From contig CANRIP010000014.1 of the NCBI GenBank assembly GCA_947630715.1, forward strand, positions 1 to 61,912: a stretch of 61,912 bases of DNA. The letters are read 5' to 3'. Origin of the DNA: an uncultured Acetatifactor sp. (lineage in GTDB: Bacteria > Bacillota > Clostridia > Lachnospirales > Lachnospiraceae). The notes below the pieces were generated by a model. The model worked only from the letters and a program-made list of their open reading frames with translations, was not told where the DNA came from and did no database searches. Every line of letters begins with the position of its first letter. Positions within the stretch are counted from its first letter, which is position 1. Both the position numbers and the translations under genes were made by a program. Below are positions 51,320 to 61,469 of the stretch, in pieces.

Positions 51320-54300
51320 ATGAGTCTGCAATTTTATTTCGGCCCGTCCGGTTCCGGAAAAAGCCGGCGGCTATATCAGGAAATGACCCGGCGGGCCAGG
51401 GAGGAACCCAACCGGAATTTTTTGGTGATCGTGCCGGATCAGTTCACGATGCAGACCCAGAAGGATCTGGTACTGTTAAACCCGAGGGGCGGTATCATGA
51501 ATATTGACGTGCTCAGTTTCGGGAGGCTGGGGCACCGCATTCTGGAGGAGGCAGGGGGCGAGGAAATCCCGGTGCTGGACGACACGGGAAAGAGCCTGGT
51601 TCTTCAGAAGGTGGCGTCGAAGATGAAGGAGGATCTGCCTGCGCTTGGCAGTTTCCTGCACCGGCAGGGCTATGTCCATGAGGTGAAAAGCGCGATCAGC
51701 GAATTTATGCAGTACGGCATCAGCCCGGAGGACGTGACGGAACTCATTGCCTGTGCGGAGAAACGGGGGGCGCTGGCCCGGAAATTGGAGGATCTGCAAA
51801 AGCTGTACCGGGGCTTTCTGGAATATATCAAGGGCAATTATATCACCACGGAGGAAACGCTGGACGTGCTGCGGGTGTCTCTGCCGAAGTCGGCGCTGAT
51901 TCCGGACAGCGTGGTGGTTTTTGACGGCTTTACCGGCTTTACCCCCATACAAAACCGGGTGATCCGGGAATTGATGCGGCTTTGCGGGGAAGTAATTGTG
52001 ACGCTCACTCTGGGCGAGGGGGAGGATCCCTATCAGTTGGACGGGGAACAGAAACTGTTTCACCTGAGCAAAAAGACGGTGGCGGATTTGAGCCGTCTGG
52101 CGGAGGAAGTCAGGACACGGCGGAAAGAGGATGTGTTTCTTCTGCCGGGAAAGCAGGAGCCCCACCGTTTCCAGAACGCACCGGCGTTAAAGCATCTGGA
52201 GCGGTATCTGTTTCGCTATCGGAAGGTTCCTTATGAGAACCCCCAGCAGGAGATCGGTTTGTTTGAGACGTCCACGCCCCGGGACGAGGTACATCAGACG
52301 GGGCTTAAAATCAGGAGCCTGCTGCGGGAGGAAGGCATGGCGTACCGCGATATCGCGGTGATTGTGGGGGATCTTGCCGGGTACGCTCCCTATGTGGAGA
52401 CGGAGTTTGCTCAGATGGACATCCCCTGTTTCATTGACAGAACCCGGGGGATTCTTTTGAATCCCATGATCGAATATATCAAAAGCGCCATCGCCCTTTA
52501 TGAAAAGGATTTTTCCTATGAAGCGGTGTTCCACTATCTGCGAAGCGGCCTGGCGGATATGGAACCGGAGGAAACGGATCTTCTGGAAAACTATGTGCTC
52601 CAGACCGGCGTGAGGGGGTACAGGGCTTACAGCAGACTGTTTGTGCGAAAGACCCCTGAAATGCAGGAGGACGGGAACGAACTGGCGGCGCTGAACGGTC
52701 TGAGGGAACGGCTGCTGAAGGGAACCGAGACGCTGCACATGGAACAACAGGAGCCGGTGAAACAGTATGTGGAAAAGCTGTACGACTTTCTGGTGCAGAA
52801 TCAGGTGCAGGAAAAGCTGGACCGGCTGCAGAAACAATTCCAGGCGGAGGGAAAAAGCTCCCTTGCCAGAGAGTACGCACAGATTTACCGGCTGGTGATG
52901 GAGCTTTTGGATCAGATTTACCGGCTGCTGGGGGAGGAAATCATTTCCCTGCGGGAATTTGCGGATATTCTGGAGGCGGGTTTCGGGGAGATTCAGGTGG
53001 GCACCATCCCTCAGAACGTGGACAGAGTGGTTGTGGGAGATATGGAGCGGACCCGTCTGAAACAGGTAAAGGCTCTTTTTTTCCTGGGGGTCAATGACGG
53101 CAACATTCCCAAGAGCGCCAGCAAGGGCGGAATTATTTCCGACATGGACAGGGAATTTCTGCGGGAGTCCCATCTGGAGCTGGCCCCCAGTCCCAGGCAG
53201 CAGATGTATATCCAGCGGCTGTATCTGTACCTGAACATGACAAAGCCGTCCGAACGGCTGTACCTGTCCTATTCCCGGCAAAACAGCGCCGGAAAGGCGC
53301 TGCGCCCCGCCTATTTGATTGACACGGTAAAGGAGCTGTTTCCGGGGCTTACGGTGGAGTACCCCCAGTTGCGCAGCCCTCTGGAACAAATTGTGACCAG
53401 ACAGGAGGGGGCGTTTTATCTGGCACGGGAGCTCAGGGAATACGCGGCGGGGACGCTGCCGAAAGAGCGGGAGCGGGGGTTTTTTACTCTGTACCGGGCG
53501 TATGGGGAGGAGCCGCTGGACGGGCGAAGGGAAACTCTGTTACAGGCGGCGTTTCGCCGGTATGAGCCCAGGGCCCTTTCTCCGGCGGCGGCGGAGGCCC
53601 TTTACGGGAAAGAGCTGGAAACCAGCGTCACCAGGCTGGAGACTTTCGCGGCCTGCGCCTGTCGGCATTTTCTCCAGTATGGGCTGAACTTAAGGGAACG
53701 GGAGGGGTTCTCCTTTGAAACCGTGGATATGGGGAACGTCTATCACGAGGTGCTTCGGGTGTTTGCCGCAAAGCTTCAGGAAAACCGTCTCACCTGGTTT
53801 GATTTTGACGAGGGGTTTGCCAGGGCCGCGGTGAAGGAGGCTGTGGAGAGCTGCGCGGCGGTTTACGGGCAGACGGTGCTTTACAGCAGCGCCCGGAACG
53901 TTTACGCCATCACCAGGATGGAACGGGTTTTGACCAGAACGGTGCTGACCCTTCAGCGCCAGTTACAAAAAGGAAGTTTCCGGCCGGACTCCCATGAGGT
54001 TTCCTTCCGGCTGGAGAAGGATCTGGAAAGCGTCAATTTTGTGCTGCCCGGGGACGGGCGGATGCGCCTGACCGGGCGTATCGACCGGATCGATGTGGAC
54101 GAAGACGGGGATCACGTCTATGTCAAGGTGGTGGATTATAAATCGGGAAATCAGAAATTTGATCTGGCGGCGTTGTATTACGGTCTGCAAATGCAGCTTG
54201 CGGTTTATATGAACGCGGGAATGGAACTGGAGAGGCGCAGACATCCGGGCAGGGAAGCGGTTCCGGCCGCCCTTTTGTATTATCACATCGACGATCCCGC

Positions 54301-54829
54301 CGTGGACGCGTCCACAGAGCTTACGCCGGAGGAAATCGACGAACGGATCGCGGGGCAGCTTAGAATGAACGGCGTGGTCAACGCGGATCCGGGCATTGTA
54401 AGCCGGCTGGATCACACGTTTACGGACCGGTCGGAGGTGATCCCGGTGGAAAGAAAAAAGGACGGCGGGTATTCCGCCCGCTGCGGCGTTGTCAGCGGGG
54501 AGGATCTGCAAACCATCTCCGGCTTTGTCAACCGCAGCATCCTGAAGATCGGCGGCGAGATCCTGGGCGGCGTCATCACCGCCAACCCCTTTGAGAAGGG
54601 CGGGGAGGACGCCTGCGCTTTCTGCGCATACAAAAAGGTCTGCGGCTTTGAAACCTCTCTGCCGGGCTGCGCAAAACGCAGGCTGGAGGAACTGGACAGG
54701 GAGACGGCGCTTCAAAAGATGAGAGAGGAAGACGGCGGGACGGATCCGGAGCGGGAAGAAAAACAGGAAAGGCGGGTCAAGCGGGAACAACGGGAAAAGC
54801 CGGGAAAGGAGGGAGAGGCATGGCAGTGA
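51320..54829 (+). CDS. addB: AddB subunit of helicase-nuclease AddAB
   Basis: A 1169-residue subunit of the RecBCD-equivalent enzyme for double-strand break resection. The N-terminal Walker A is FGPSGSGKSRR, and the C-terminal nuclease core includes KVVDYKSGNQKFD. An iron-sulfur cluster is indicated by CACRHFLQYG plus EDACAFCAYKKVCGFE (four Cys). It overlaps addA by 10 nt. An AAAGGAG site sets the start at 51320. The length fits clostridial AddB. Confidence 0.95.
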   Translation: MSLQFYFGPSGSGKSRRLYQEMTRRAREEPNRNFLVIVPDQFTMQTQKDLVLLNPRGGIMNIDVLSFGRLGHRILEEAGGEEIPVLDDTGKSLVLQKVASKMKEDLPALGSFLHRQGYVHEVKSAISEFMQYGISPEDVTELIACAEKRGALARKLEDLQKLYRGFLEYIKGNYITTEETLDVLRVSLPKSALIPDSVVVFDGFTGFTPIQNRVIRELMRLCGEVIVTLTLGEGEDPYQLDGEQKLFHLSKKTVADLSRLAEEVRTRRKEDVFLLPGKQEPHRFQNAPALKHLERYLFRYRKVPYENPQQEIGLFETSTPRDEVHQTGLKIRSLLREEGMAYRDIAVIVGDLAGYAPYVETEFAQMDIPCFIDRTRGILLNPMIEYIKSAIALYEKDFSYEAVFHYLRSGLADMEPEETDLLENYVLQTGVRGYRAYSRLFVRKTPEMQEDGNELAALNGLRERLLKGTETLHMEQQEPVKQYVEKLYDFLVQNQVQEKLDRLQKQFQAEGKSSLAREYAQIYRLVMELLDQIYRLLGEEIISLREFADILEAGFGEIQVGTIPQNVDRVVVGDMERTRLKQVKALFFLGVNDGNIPKSASKGGIISDMDREFLRESHLELAPSPRQQMYIQRLYLYLNMTKPSERLYLSYSRQNSAGKALRPAYLIDTVKELFPGLTVEYPQLRSPLEQIVTRQEGAFYLARELREYAAGTLPKERERGFFTLYRAYGEEPLDGRRETLLQAAFRRYEPRALSPAAAEALYGKELETSVTRLETFAACACRHFLQYGLNLREREGFSFETVDMGNVYHEVLRVFAAKLQENRLTWFDFDEGFARAAVKEAVESCAAVYGQTVLYSSARNVYAITRMERVLTRTVLTLQRQLQKGSFRPDSHEVSFRLEKDLESVNFVLPGDGRMRLTGRIDRIDVDEDGDHVYVKVVDYKSGNQKFDLAALYYGLQMQLAVYMNAGMELERRRHPGREAVPAALLYYHIDDPAVDASTELTPEEIDERIAGQLRMNGVVNADPGIVSRLDHTFTDRSEVIPVERKKDGGYSARCGVVSGEDLQTISGFVNRSILKIGGEILGGVITANPFEKGGEDACAFCAYKKVCGFETSLPGCAKRRLEELDRETALQKMREEDGGTDPEREEKQERRVKREQREKPGKEGEAWQ

Positions 54830-57800
54830 CGTTTACACCGGAACAGACGGAGGCCATCGATCTGCACGGGTGCAGCATATTGGTTTCCGCCGCCGCGGGA
54901 AGCGGCAAGACGGCGGTGCTGGCGGAGCGGATCATCCGGATGGTATGCGACGGGGATCATCCGGTGGATATTGACCGGCTGCTGGTGGTGACCTTCACCA
55001 ACGCGGCGGCTGCGGAAATGCGGGAGCGGATTTCTGCGGGGATTGGGGCAAGGCTGTCCCTGCGCCCGGAATCGGAGCATCTCCAGAGACAGGCCGCCCT
55101 TTTGTATAACGCCCAAATTACCACCATCGACAGTTTCTGCCTTTTCCTCCTGCGCAACCATTTTAACGAAATCGGCCTGGATCCGGCTTTCCGCATTGCG
55201 GACGAAGGCGAGATCAAGCTGCTGGAGCAGGAGACGATCCAGGAGCTGTTTGAGGATTCCTTTGAACAGGGGGGCGAGGAATTTCGTTTCTGCGTGGAAT
55301 TTTTCTGCCCCGGGGGGAAGGAGAGCGTACTGGAGCGTTACATCCTGAGCCTTTCCCACTTTGCCGCCAGCTTTCCCTGGCCCCGGGAATGGCTTGTCAG
55401 ATGCGCGGAAACCTACGGGGAAGACGGCGGATCTTCCGCCGGGGATGCCCCATGGAAGGGCTATCTGCTGGGGCATCTGAAACGCATGATCGGAGGATGC
55501 GCGGAAAAAATGAGCCGGGTTCTGGCGCTGTGCCGGGAGCCGGACGGCCCTTACCCGTATGAGGATCTGGCGGCGGAGGAAGTAAAAAAACTGGAGGCGG
55601 CCGGACAGTGCGAAACGCTGGAGGAGTTTGCCCAGGCCCTGTCCGCCATCACCTTCGACCGGCTGCCTGCAAAAAAAGACGCCTCCGTCAACGGGGAGAA
55701 ACGGGAACGGGCCAAAGAGGAACGGGCGCAGATCAAGAAGGAGATTCAGGAGCTGAGGGAAAAATGCTTTGCCACTCCCCTGAAACTGGCGTACGCGCAG
55801 GACAGCGCCTGCCGGAAACCGGTGGGTACGCTCATCGATTTGGTTCTGGAGTTTGACAGGCGCATGGCGGAGAAAAAAACCGAGAGAAAAATCGTGGATT
55901 TCTCCGACATGGAACATATGGCCCTATCCATCCTGCTGGAACGGGAGGGGGAGCAGATCCGTCCCAGCAGGGTTGCGCTGGAGTATCGCCAGCATTTTGC
56001 CGAAATTCTGATTGACGAATACCAGGACAGCAATCTGGTGCAGGAATATCTTCTTCAGGCGGTTTCCGGCGAGGAAGATGGAAACTTCAACCGCTTTATG
56101 GTGGGAGATGTGAAACAGAGCATTTATAAGTTTCGCCTGGCCAGGCCGGAGCTTTTTCTGGATAAATACCGATCCTATCATCCGGATCGGGGAAACCGCA
56201 GGAGAATCGACCTTTCCCGAAATTTCAGAAGCCGTTTTCAGGTGGTGGACGGGGTGAACCAGGTGTTTTCCCGGCTGATGAGCGGGCAGACGGGGGGACT
56301 GGAATACGATGAAAAAGCCGCGCTGTATGCGGGCGCGGATTACCCGGAAAATCCGGACGCCGACTGCGAGCTGCTGCTGGCGCAGAAACCGGACGCCGGA
56401 TCCCGGCTGAGCGCCAAACAGTTGGAGGCCAGAATGATAGCCGCCCGGATCCGCCGGCTGTTGCAGGAATACCAGGTGACGGACCGGGAAAGCGGCGCTC
56501 TCAGACCCGCCCGCTATTCCGATATGGTGATTCTGCTGCGTTCCTTAAGCGGCTGGGACGAGGAATTTCGCAAGGAGCTTACTGACCAGGGAATTCCCGT
56601 GTCGGTGGTTTCCAGGACAGGGTATTTCTCCGCCTCGGAGGTTCAGGAAATTTTACAGTTTTTGAAGGCGCTGGACAACCCCACTCAGGATATTCCGCTG
56701 TTTAGCGTGATGAGATCCGTGTTTGGGGGATTTACCCCGGAGGAAATCGCCATGATCCGCAGCCGCCGGAAAGGCTGCAGTCTGTATGCGGCGTTGACGG
56801 CCTTTGCGGAGGAAGGGGGGGAGGCTGCCGAAAAGACCGCCCGTTTTCTGGAAACTCTGCAATCCTATCGGAAGTGCAGCGTTTACCTGTCCATCCGGGA
56901 ACTGCTCACAAAAATCCTGACGGATTTTGACTACCTGAATTATGTGACCGCCCTGCCGGCGGGGGGCAAACGCCGCGCCAATGTGGAAATGCTGCTGACC
57001 AAAGCGTCCGATTTTGAAAAAACCAGCTATTTCGGCCTTTTTCACTTTGTGCGGTATATGGAGCAGTTGGAAAAATATGAGGTGGATTACGGCGAGGCGG
57101 AATTTCTGGACGAAAGCGCGGATCTGGTGCGGATGATGAGCATCCATAAGAGCAAAGGCCTGGAATTCCCCATCGTCTTTGTGGCCGGGCTGAGCAAGCG
57201 GTTCAACATGCAGGATGTGAACCGGCCTCTGCTGGCGGATCTGGATCTGGGCCTGGGGACGGATTATGTGGATCCGGAGCGCAGGCTGAAAAACAAAACC
57301 TTAAGGCGCCTGGCCCTGGCGGTCAAGCTGAAGGAGGACAGTCTGTCCGAGGAACTGCGGGTGATGTATGTGGCGTTTACCAGGGCGAAGGAAAAGCTGA
57401 TCCTTACCGGGGTGTCGGACAAGGCCCTGCAACAGTGGGAAAGCTGGCGGGAAAACGCCGTGGATCATCTGTCCTACCCGGATTTCATGGGGGCCGGCAG
57501 TTTCCTGGAAATGCTGTTTCAGGTGCTGGGGAAAACCCGGATCCGGGTTTCCGCCATCCGGGAGGAGGATCTGCAATGGGAGGACGCGAAGGAGCAGTTT
57601 CGGCTGGCGGAGAGCAGGGAGCGCCTGAACCGTCTGGAGCATCTGGAGAGGGAGGAAGGATCCCCTCAGGACCGGGAGGCTTACCGGGAACTGATGGAGA
57701 GGCTGAACGCGCCGTACCTGTACGCGGGGCTTGCGGGCCTGTATACGAAAACCACCGTTTCCGAACTGAAAATCGCCGCCATGGCGGACAGGGACGAGGA

Positions 57801-58446
57801 GGCCTTTCACGCTTTCGAGGAAAAGGAGATACAGCCGTATATTCCCGCTTTCCGCAGAGAAAAGGAGTCCGTGACCGGCGCCGTGAGGGGGAACGCCTAT
57901 CACAAGGTCATGGAACTTTTGGACTTTGGGGCCCTGCTGGGCACCCGGTCTTTTTCGCCCTCGGGGCTGGAGGAAAGGCTTGGGGCGTTCCTGGAAGACA
58001 TGACGGCGAAGGGACGGCTCAGCCGGCAGTACCGCAATGTGGTGCAGGACCGGAAAATCATCCGGTTTCTGCTTGGGCCTCTGGGACAGCGCATGTGGCG
58101 GGCGGCCCTGGCGGGAAAGCTGTACCGGGAGCAGCCGTTTGTGCTGGGAATCGACGCAAAGAGGCTGAATCCGAATCTGCCTGAGGGGGAGACGGTGCTG
58201 ATCCAGGGGATCATAGACGTGTTCTTTGAGGACGGGGACGGACTGGTGCTGCTGGACTATAAAACCGATTCCGTGGCCTCCGCGAAGGAGCTGTGGAACC
58301 GGTATGAGACGCAGATGGACTATTATCAGGAGGCCCTGGAAAAGCTCACGGAAAAACCGGTTCGGGAAAGGATTTTATATTCCTTCCATTTGGAACAGGC
58401 AATGGAACAGGAAACAGAACAGCAAACGGAAAAGGAGGAAATATGA
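54820..58446 (+). CDS. addA: AddA subunit of helicase-nuclease AddAB
   Basis: A 1208-residue UvrD-type helicase-nuclease. The N-terminus FTPEQTEAIDLHG, Walker A SAAAGSGKTAVLAERI, motif II IDEYQDSN, motif V/VI MMSIHKSKGLEFPIVFVAG and RVMYVAFTRAKEKLILTG, and the C-terminal nuclease motif VLLDYKTDS are present. It partners with AddB for Chi-regulated end resection. Its stop overlaps the alpha-galactosidase start by 4 nt. Confidence 0.96.
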   Translation: MAVTFTPEQTEAIDLHGCSILVSAAAGSGKTAVLAERIIRMVCDGDHPVDIDRLLVVTFTNAAAAEMRERISAGIGARLSLRPESEHLQRQAALLYNAQITTIDSFCLFLLRNHFNEIGLDPAFRIADEGEIKLLEQETIQELFEDSFEQGGEEFRFCVEFFCPGGKESVLERYILSLSHFAASFPWPREWLVRCAETYGEDGGSSAGDAPWKGYLLGHLKRMIGGCAEKMSRVLALCREPDGPYPYEDLAAEEVKKLEAAGQCETLEEFAQALSAITFDRLPAKKDASVNGEKRERAKEERAQIKKEIQELREKCFATPLKLAYAQDSACRKPVGTLIDLVLEFDRRMAEKKTERKIVDFSDMEHMALSILLEREGEQIRPSRVALEYRQHFAEILIDEYQDSNLVQEYLLQAVSGEEDGNFNRFMVGDVKQSIYKFRLARPELFLDKYRSYHPDRGNRRRIDLSRNFRSRFQVVDGVNQVFSRLMSGQTGGLEYDEKAALYAGADYPENPDADCELLLAQKPDAGSRLSAKQLEARMIAARIRRLLQEYQVTDRESGALRPARYSDMVILLRSLSGWDEEFRKELTDQGIPVSVVSRTGYFSASEVQEILQFLKALDNPTQDIPLFSVMRSVFGGFTPEEIAMIRSRRKGCSLYAALTAFAEEGGEAAEKTARFLETLQSYRKCSVYLSIRELLTKILTDFDYLNYVTALPAGGKRRANVEMLLTKASDFEKTSYFGLFHFVRYMEQLEKYEVDYGEAEFLDESADLVRMMSIHKSKGLEFPIVFVAGLSKRFNMQDVNRPLLADLDLGLGTDYVDPERRLKNKTLRRLALAVKLKEDSLSEELRVMYVAFTRAKEKLILTGVSDKALQQWESWRENAVDHLSYPDFMGAGSFLEMLFQVLGKTRIRVSAIREEDLQWEDAKEQFRLAESRERLNRLEHLEREEGSPQDREAYRELMERLNAPYLYAGLAGLYTKTTVSELKIAAMADRDEEAFHAFEEKEIQPYIPAFRREKESVTGAVRGNAYHKVMELLDFGALLGTRSFSPSGLEERLGAFLEDMTAKGRLSRQYRNVVQDRKIIRFLLGPLGQRMWRAALAGKLYREQPFVLGIDAKRLNPNLPEGETVLIQGIIDVFFEDGDGLVLLDYKTDSVASAKELWNRYETQMDYYQEALEKLTEKPVRERILYSFHLEQAMEQETEQQTEKEEI

Positions 58447-59579
58447 TGGTAAAGCTGACGCCGCCCATGGGGTGGAATTCTTGGAACACATTTGGAGGGC
58501 AGATCAACGACAAGCTGATCTGCGAGATGGCAGACGTTATGGTGCAGACGGGACTTTTGCGGAAAGGGTATGAGTATCTGGTGGTAGACGACTGCTGGTC
58601 CCTGAAGGAGCGGGACGGGGACGGGCGTCTGACGCCGGATCCCGAAAAGTTCCCCCGGGGCATGAAGGCGGTGGCGGATTATGTCCACTCAAAGGGTTTA
58701 AAGTTCGGCATGTATTCCTGTGCGGGGAATCTGACCTGCGCCGGGTATCCGGGCAGCTTTGAGCATGAGTTTATAGACGCGGAGACGTTTGCCGGATGGG
58801 GCGTGGACTTTCTGAAATATGACTACTGCTATCACAGCCCCATCATTCACGGAAAGTATCTTTACAGCCGGATGGGGCTTGCCCTGGCAAACTGCGGCCG
58901 TGATATTCTGTTCAGCGCCTGTTCCTGGGGAGCGGATGAGACGCAGGAGTGGATCAAGGGCACGGGGGCTTCCATGTGGAGATCCACGGGGGACATTTTC
59001 GACACATGGGATTCCATCAAAAATCTGGCCAAGCAGCAGGAAAGGTTTCATCCCTACAACGGCCTGGGCTGCTTTAACGATATGGATATGTTGGTGGTGG
59101 GAATGTACGGCAAGGGCAATGTGGGGCTGAAGGGCTGCACCGACGTGCAGTACAGAACCCATTTTTCCCTCTGGGCTTTCCTGGGCTCTCCCCTGATGAT
59201 CGGATGTGATATCCGCAGCATGAGCCAGGCCACCCTGGAGATCCTCACCAACGAGGAAATGATCCGCATCAATCAGGATCCCGCCTGCCGCCAGCCGGTG
59301 AAACTGACGGGGATCTGGACAGGGGACGATATCCTGATCTATGCCAAGTTTCTGGCGGATGGGGATCTGGCTATTGGCCTGTTCAATTTACGAGAGGAAA
59401 AGGCCGGGGCAAGCGTAAACCTGGACGAAGTAGGGCTCCCCTTCAGCACAGGCAAAACGCTGGAGCTTTCCAACGTGTGGACCGGGGAGAAAAGCAGGGT
59501 AAAAAATTCCACGATCCGGGTGGAGCTGGAGCCCTGCGACTGCGCCGTTTACCGTGCGAAGGTGGTCGATATCAGATGA
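58443..59579 (+). CDS. GH27-type alpha-galactosidase
   Basis: A 378-residue glycoside hydrolase of family 27 (clan GH-D). The start KLTPPMGWNSWNTFGG is diagnostic. The nucleophile Asp is in DFLKYDYCYH, and the acid/base Asp is in SMWRSTGDIFDTW. There is no signal peptide, so it hydrolyses alpha-galactosides taken up into the cell. The gene overlaps addA by 4 nt (ATGA) and has an AAAGGAGG site inside the addA end, so it is translated from the repair operon, an unusual context. No sugar transporter is adjacent. Confidence 0.9.
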   Translation: MMVKLTPPMGWNSWNTFGGQINDKLICEMADVMVQTGLLRKGYEYLVVDDCWSLKERDGDGRLTPDPEKFPRGMKAVADYVHSKGLKFGMYSCAGNLTCAGYPGSFEHEFIDAETFAGWGVDFLKYDYCYHSPIIHGKYLYSRMGLALANCGRDILFSACSWGADETQEWIKGTGASMWRSTGDIFDTWDSIKNLAKQQERFHPYNGLGCFNDMDMLVVGMYGKGNVGLKGCTDVQYRTHFSLWAFLGSPLMIGCDIRSMSQATLEILTNEEMIRINQDPACRQPVKLTGIWTGDDILIYAKFLADGDLAIGLFNLREEKAGASVNLDEVGLPFSTGKTLELSNVWTGEKSRVKNSTIRVELEPCDCAVYRAKVVDIR

Positions 59580-59773
59580 GCGCGTGTATGCGGTGCGAAC
59601 GGGAGCTTTCCCATGTGGAAATAAGCGCCCACAGGAAATTTATCAACAGAGGAAGCAAAAGTTTCCTCTGTAAGTCCTGTCTGGCAAAAGAGCTGGGCGT
59701 TACAGAGGAAACCATTGACCGTAAGATCCAACAATTTATTTTGCAGGGCTGCACCCTGTTTACCGGAGAGTGA
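59576..59773 (+). CDS. Small zinc-ribbon-like protein
   Basis: A 65-residue protein starting by ATGA overlap with the alpha-galactosidase stop. It contains SACMRCERELSHVE and FLCKSCLAKELGVT, giving two CxxC pairs about 29 residues apart, then a helical tail DRKIQQFILQGCTLF. This resembles a short zinc ribbon followed by a DNA- or protein-binding helix. No family is recognised. It closes the operon, converging on the minus-strand gene to its right. Confidence 0.6.
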   Translation: MSACMRCERELSHVEISAHRKFINRGSKSFLCKSCLAKELGVTEETIDRKIQQFILQGCTLFTGE

Positions 59774-59794
59774 AAAAGCGGCCGGCCATCGTTT

Positions 59795-60619
59795 TCAGAA
59801 AAACAGGCTGTCGAAAAACGTTTCCAGATGAACCGGTTTGCCGTCTTTGAAGATGCCGAACTGCTGGGGGAAATTGGAGGTGGTTTCGTCCACCGTGGGA
59901 AGGATTTCCAGACTGTATTCCCTCAGCTCCGGTTTGGAGCGCATAAAACCGGCAAAGCTGTCCAGAATCTCCATGACGGACAGCGTGTCCGCAGGGCCGT
60001 CTCCGTGCTTTGCCCGGATGAGCTTTTCAAACGCTTCTCTCACATAGGCCACGCCGGAAATATACTTGCCGATTTCGTAATTGGTTTTGGCCACCGATTC
60101 CAGCTTTTTGTTAAAGGCCGCGCCGTCGTCGATCCGCAGCTCCTTATGGGCGCAGGTGCCGAAGTCCAGCCGGTACAGGATACCGCCCTCCGCATAAAAG
60201 AAGAAATTGTCGTTCAGCCCCAGGGGAGCCAGCCCATGCACCCGGTCGGAGGGATCCTTATAGCCGTCCGGCCAGGGGAGCTGCATCAAATCATAATCCA
60301 GCAGCACCGTGTAGCAGTCGAAACCGTTGGTGCCGTGGAATTTTAAGAAAAGCGGCGACTTTTCTTCAAACTGCACCTCCGTATAACGCATCAGCTCGCT
60401 CCAGAAAGCCAGAGGCTCCATGTTTTGGTGGTTGAACTGCAGCGCGGATCGATCCAGCAGGCTGATTTGTTCACAATAATAATCCATCATATTGTGCATT
60501 TTTTCCACCAGGGCGTTTCTGGCTTTGGCCAGAGCGTCCCCATAGCATTCCTTCGACCGGTTTTTGACGGATATCTTTGGCTGAAGGTCGGTGGTGAGCG
60601 TCAAGGCATCCATTCCCAT
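59795..60619 (-). CDS. Unknown conserved-type protein, 274 residues
   Basis: A soluble protein with no signal or membrane segments. Features seen: MMDYYCEQISLLDRSALQFN, PLFLKFHGTNGFDCYTVLLD, LPWPDGYKDPSDRVHGLA, and RLDFGTCAHKELRI. It may be a DUF3786/DUF3881-like family, but I do not recognise it with confidence. The ATG at 60619 is preceded by AAAGGAGGG, and a good promoter lies upstream (60651-60679). Confidence 0.65.
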   Translation of the reverse strand: MGMDALTLTTDLQPKISVKNRSKECYGDALAKARNALVEKMHNMMDYYCEQISLLDRSALQFNHQNMEPLAFWSELMRYTEVQFEEKSPLFLKFHGTNGFDCYTVLLDYDLMQLPWPDGYKDPSDRVHGLAPLGLNDNFFFYAEGGILYRLDFGTCAHKELRIDDGAAFNKKLESVAKTNYEIGKYISGVAYVREAFEKLIRAKHGDGPADTLSVMEILDSFAGFMRSKPELREYSLEILPTVDETTSNFPQQFGIFKDGKPVHLETFFDSLFF

Positions 60620-60650
60620 GGAGAAACCCTCCTTTTATCCTTTTGGCATC

Positions 60651-60679
60651 AATATATCACATTTTTTCCCAAAAGACAA
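60651..60679 (-). promoter_or_regulatory. Promoter of the 274-residue unknown
   Basis: Minus-strand TTGTCT and TATATT separated by 17 bp, just downstream of the thiT stop, so this gene can be expressed independently of the TPP riboswitch. Confidence 0.55.
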
Positions 60680-60680
60680 T

Positions 60681-61376
60681 TTATTCCACAGCCACACGTT
60701 TGACCCGGGCAAACGCTTTCTGCACCGGAGGAATGGCAAGAATGATCACGGTGATGGCCGCCTCCGCGGCGAGATAGATACCGTTATACACCAGGGAATA
60801 GGGAAGGGGGCTCCAGCCTTCCCAGGCGTATTCCGCAAAGAAGACATAGCCGGAGATCACCGCAAACACATACCGGCCCGCCACTCCCACAAGATATCCT
60901 TTGATCAGCCCGAATTTGGAATTGGAGAACAGGCCGCTTAAGCCCAGCGCGCCGAAGGCCAGGGGATAATCGATGAGCAACTGCATGGGATACAGGACAT
61001 ACGGGTCGATCAAAAGCTGAAGAATGCCGTAGGCCGTACCGGTGAGCAGGCCGGCGCCTAGGCCGAACCAGTAGCCGGGCAGACAGATCACCAGCATGGA
61101 CAGCAGGGTGATGGAGCCGCCAAAGGGAAACTCAAACAGCTTGATGTTGGACAGCACGGTACCAAGAGCAAGGGACATGGCGCAGAAAATCAACTGCTTG
61201 ACCGTCAGACCGCCGGAAAGCTTTTTGGTTTCCGAGCCGTGAGCGGCCTTTTTGCGGGCGAACACAAGGGCCGCCGCAAGCAGGGCAAGAATGACGGCCG
61301 CCAGCAGGATATTGCCCGCCGTTGTGGGGACATAGGTAGTTTCTCCCCATTCGTTTACAACAACATTGTACCACAT
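60681..61376 (-). CDS. thiT: ThiT, thiamine-specific ECF transporter S component
   Basis: A 231-residue membrane protein binding thiamine for uptake with the shared ECF module (encoded elsewhere). After an extra N-terminal helix with a KKAAHGSETKK linker come the ThiT hallmarks: FPFGGSITLLSMLVICLPG, TGTAYGILQLLIDPYVLYP and MQLLIDYPLAFGALGLSG. The ATG at 61376 follows an AAGGAGGA ribosome site that lies inside the terminator stem of the TPP leader. The longer N-terminus compared with about 190-residue family members is notable. Confidence 0.88.
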   Translation of the reverse strand: MWYNVVVNEWGETTYVPTTAGNILLAAVILALLAAALVFARKKAAHGSETKKLSGGLTVKQLIFCAMSLALGTVLSNIKLFEFPFGGSITLLSMLVICLPGYWFGLGAGLLTGTAYGILQLLIDPYVLYPMQLLIDYPLAFGALGLSGLFSNSKFGLIKGYLVGVAGRYVFAVISGYVFFAEYAWEGWSPLPYSLVYNGIYLAAEAAITVIILAIPPVQKAFARVKRVAVE

Positions 61377-61408
61377 AAAAAAATCCTCCTTACTTCAGCT
61401 AAGGAGGA
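61377..61408 (-). terminator. Terminator/RBS-sequestering hairpin of the TPP leader
   Basis: On the minus strand TCCTCCTTA pairs with TAAGGAGGA around a 7-nt loop, then TTTTTTT leads directly into the thiT ATG. The 3' arm is the thiT ribosome site, so the stem could stop transcription and also hide the ribosome site. A competing stem GGAACC/GGTTCC (61406-61421) overlaps it. Confidence 0.8.
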
Positions 61409-61469
61409 ACCCATCGGTTCCGTTGTGAACGTACCGGGCATCCCCGGATATCTCGTTTCGTTCCAACGG

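Noticed and set aside
54712..55917. 401-codon minus-strand frame across the addB/addA junction
   Set aside because: Shadow of the AddAB genes, with Gln/His-rich shadow composition and no family motifs.
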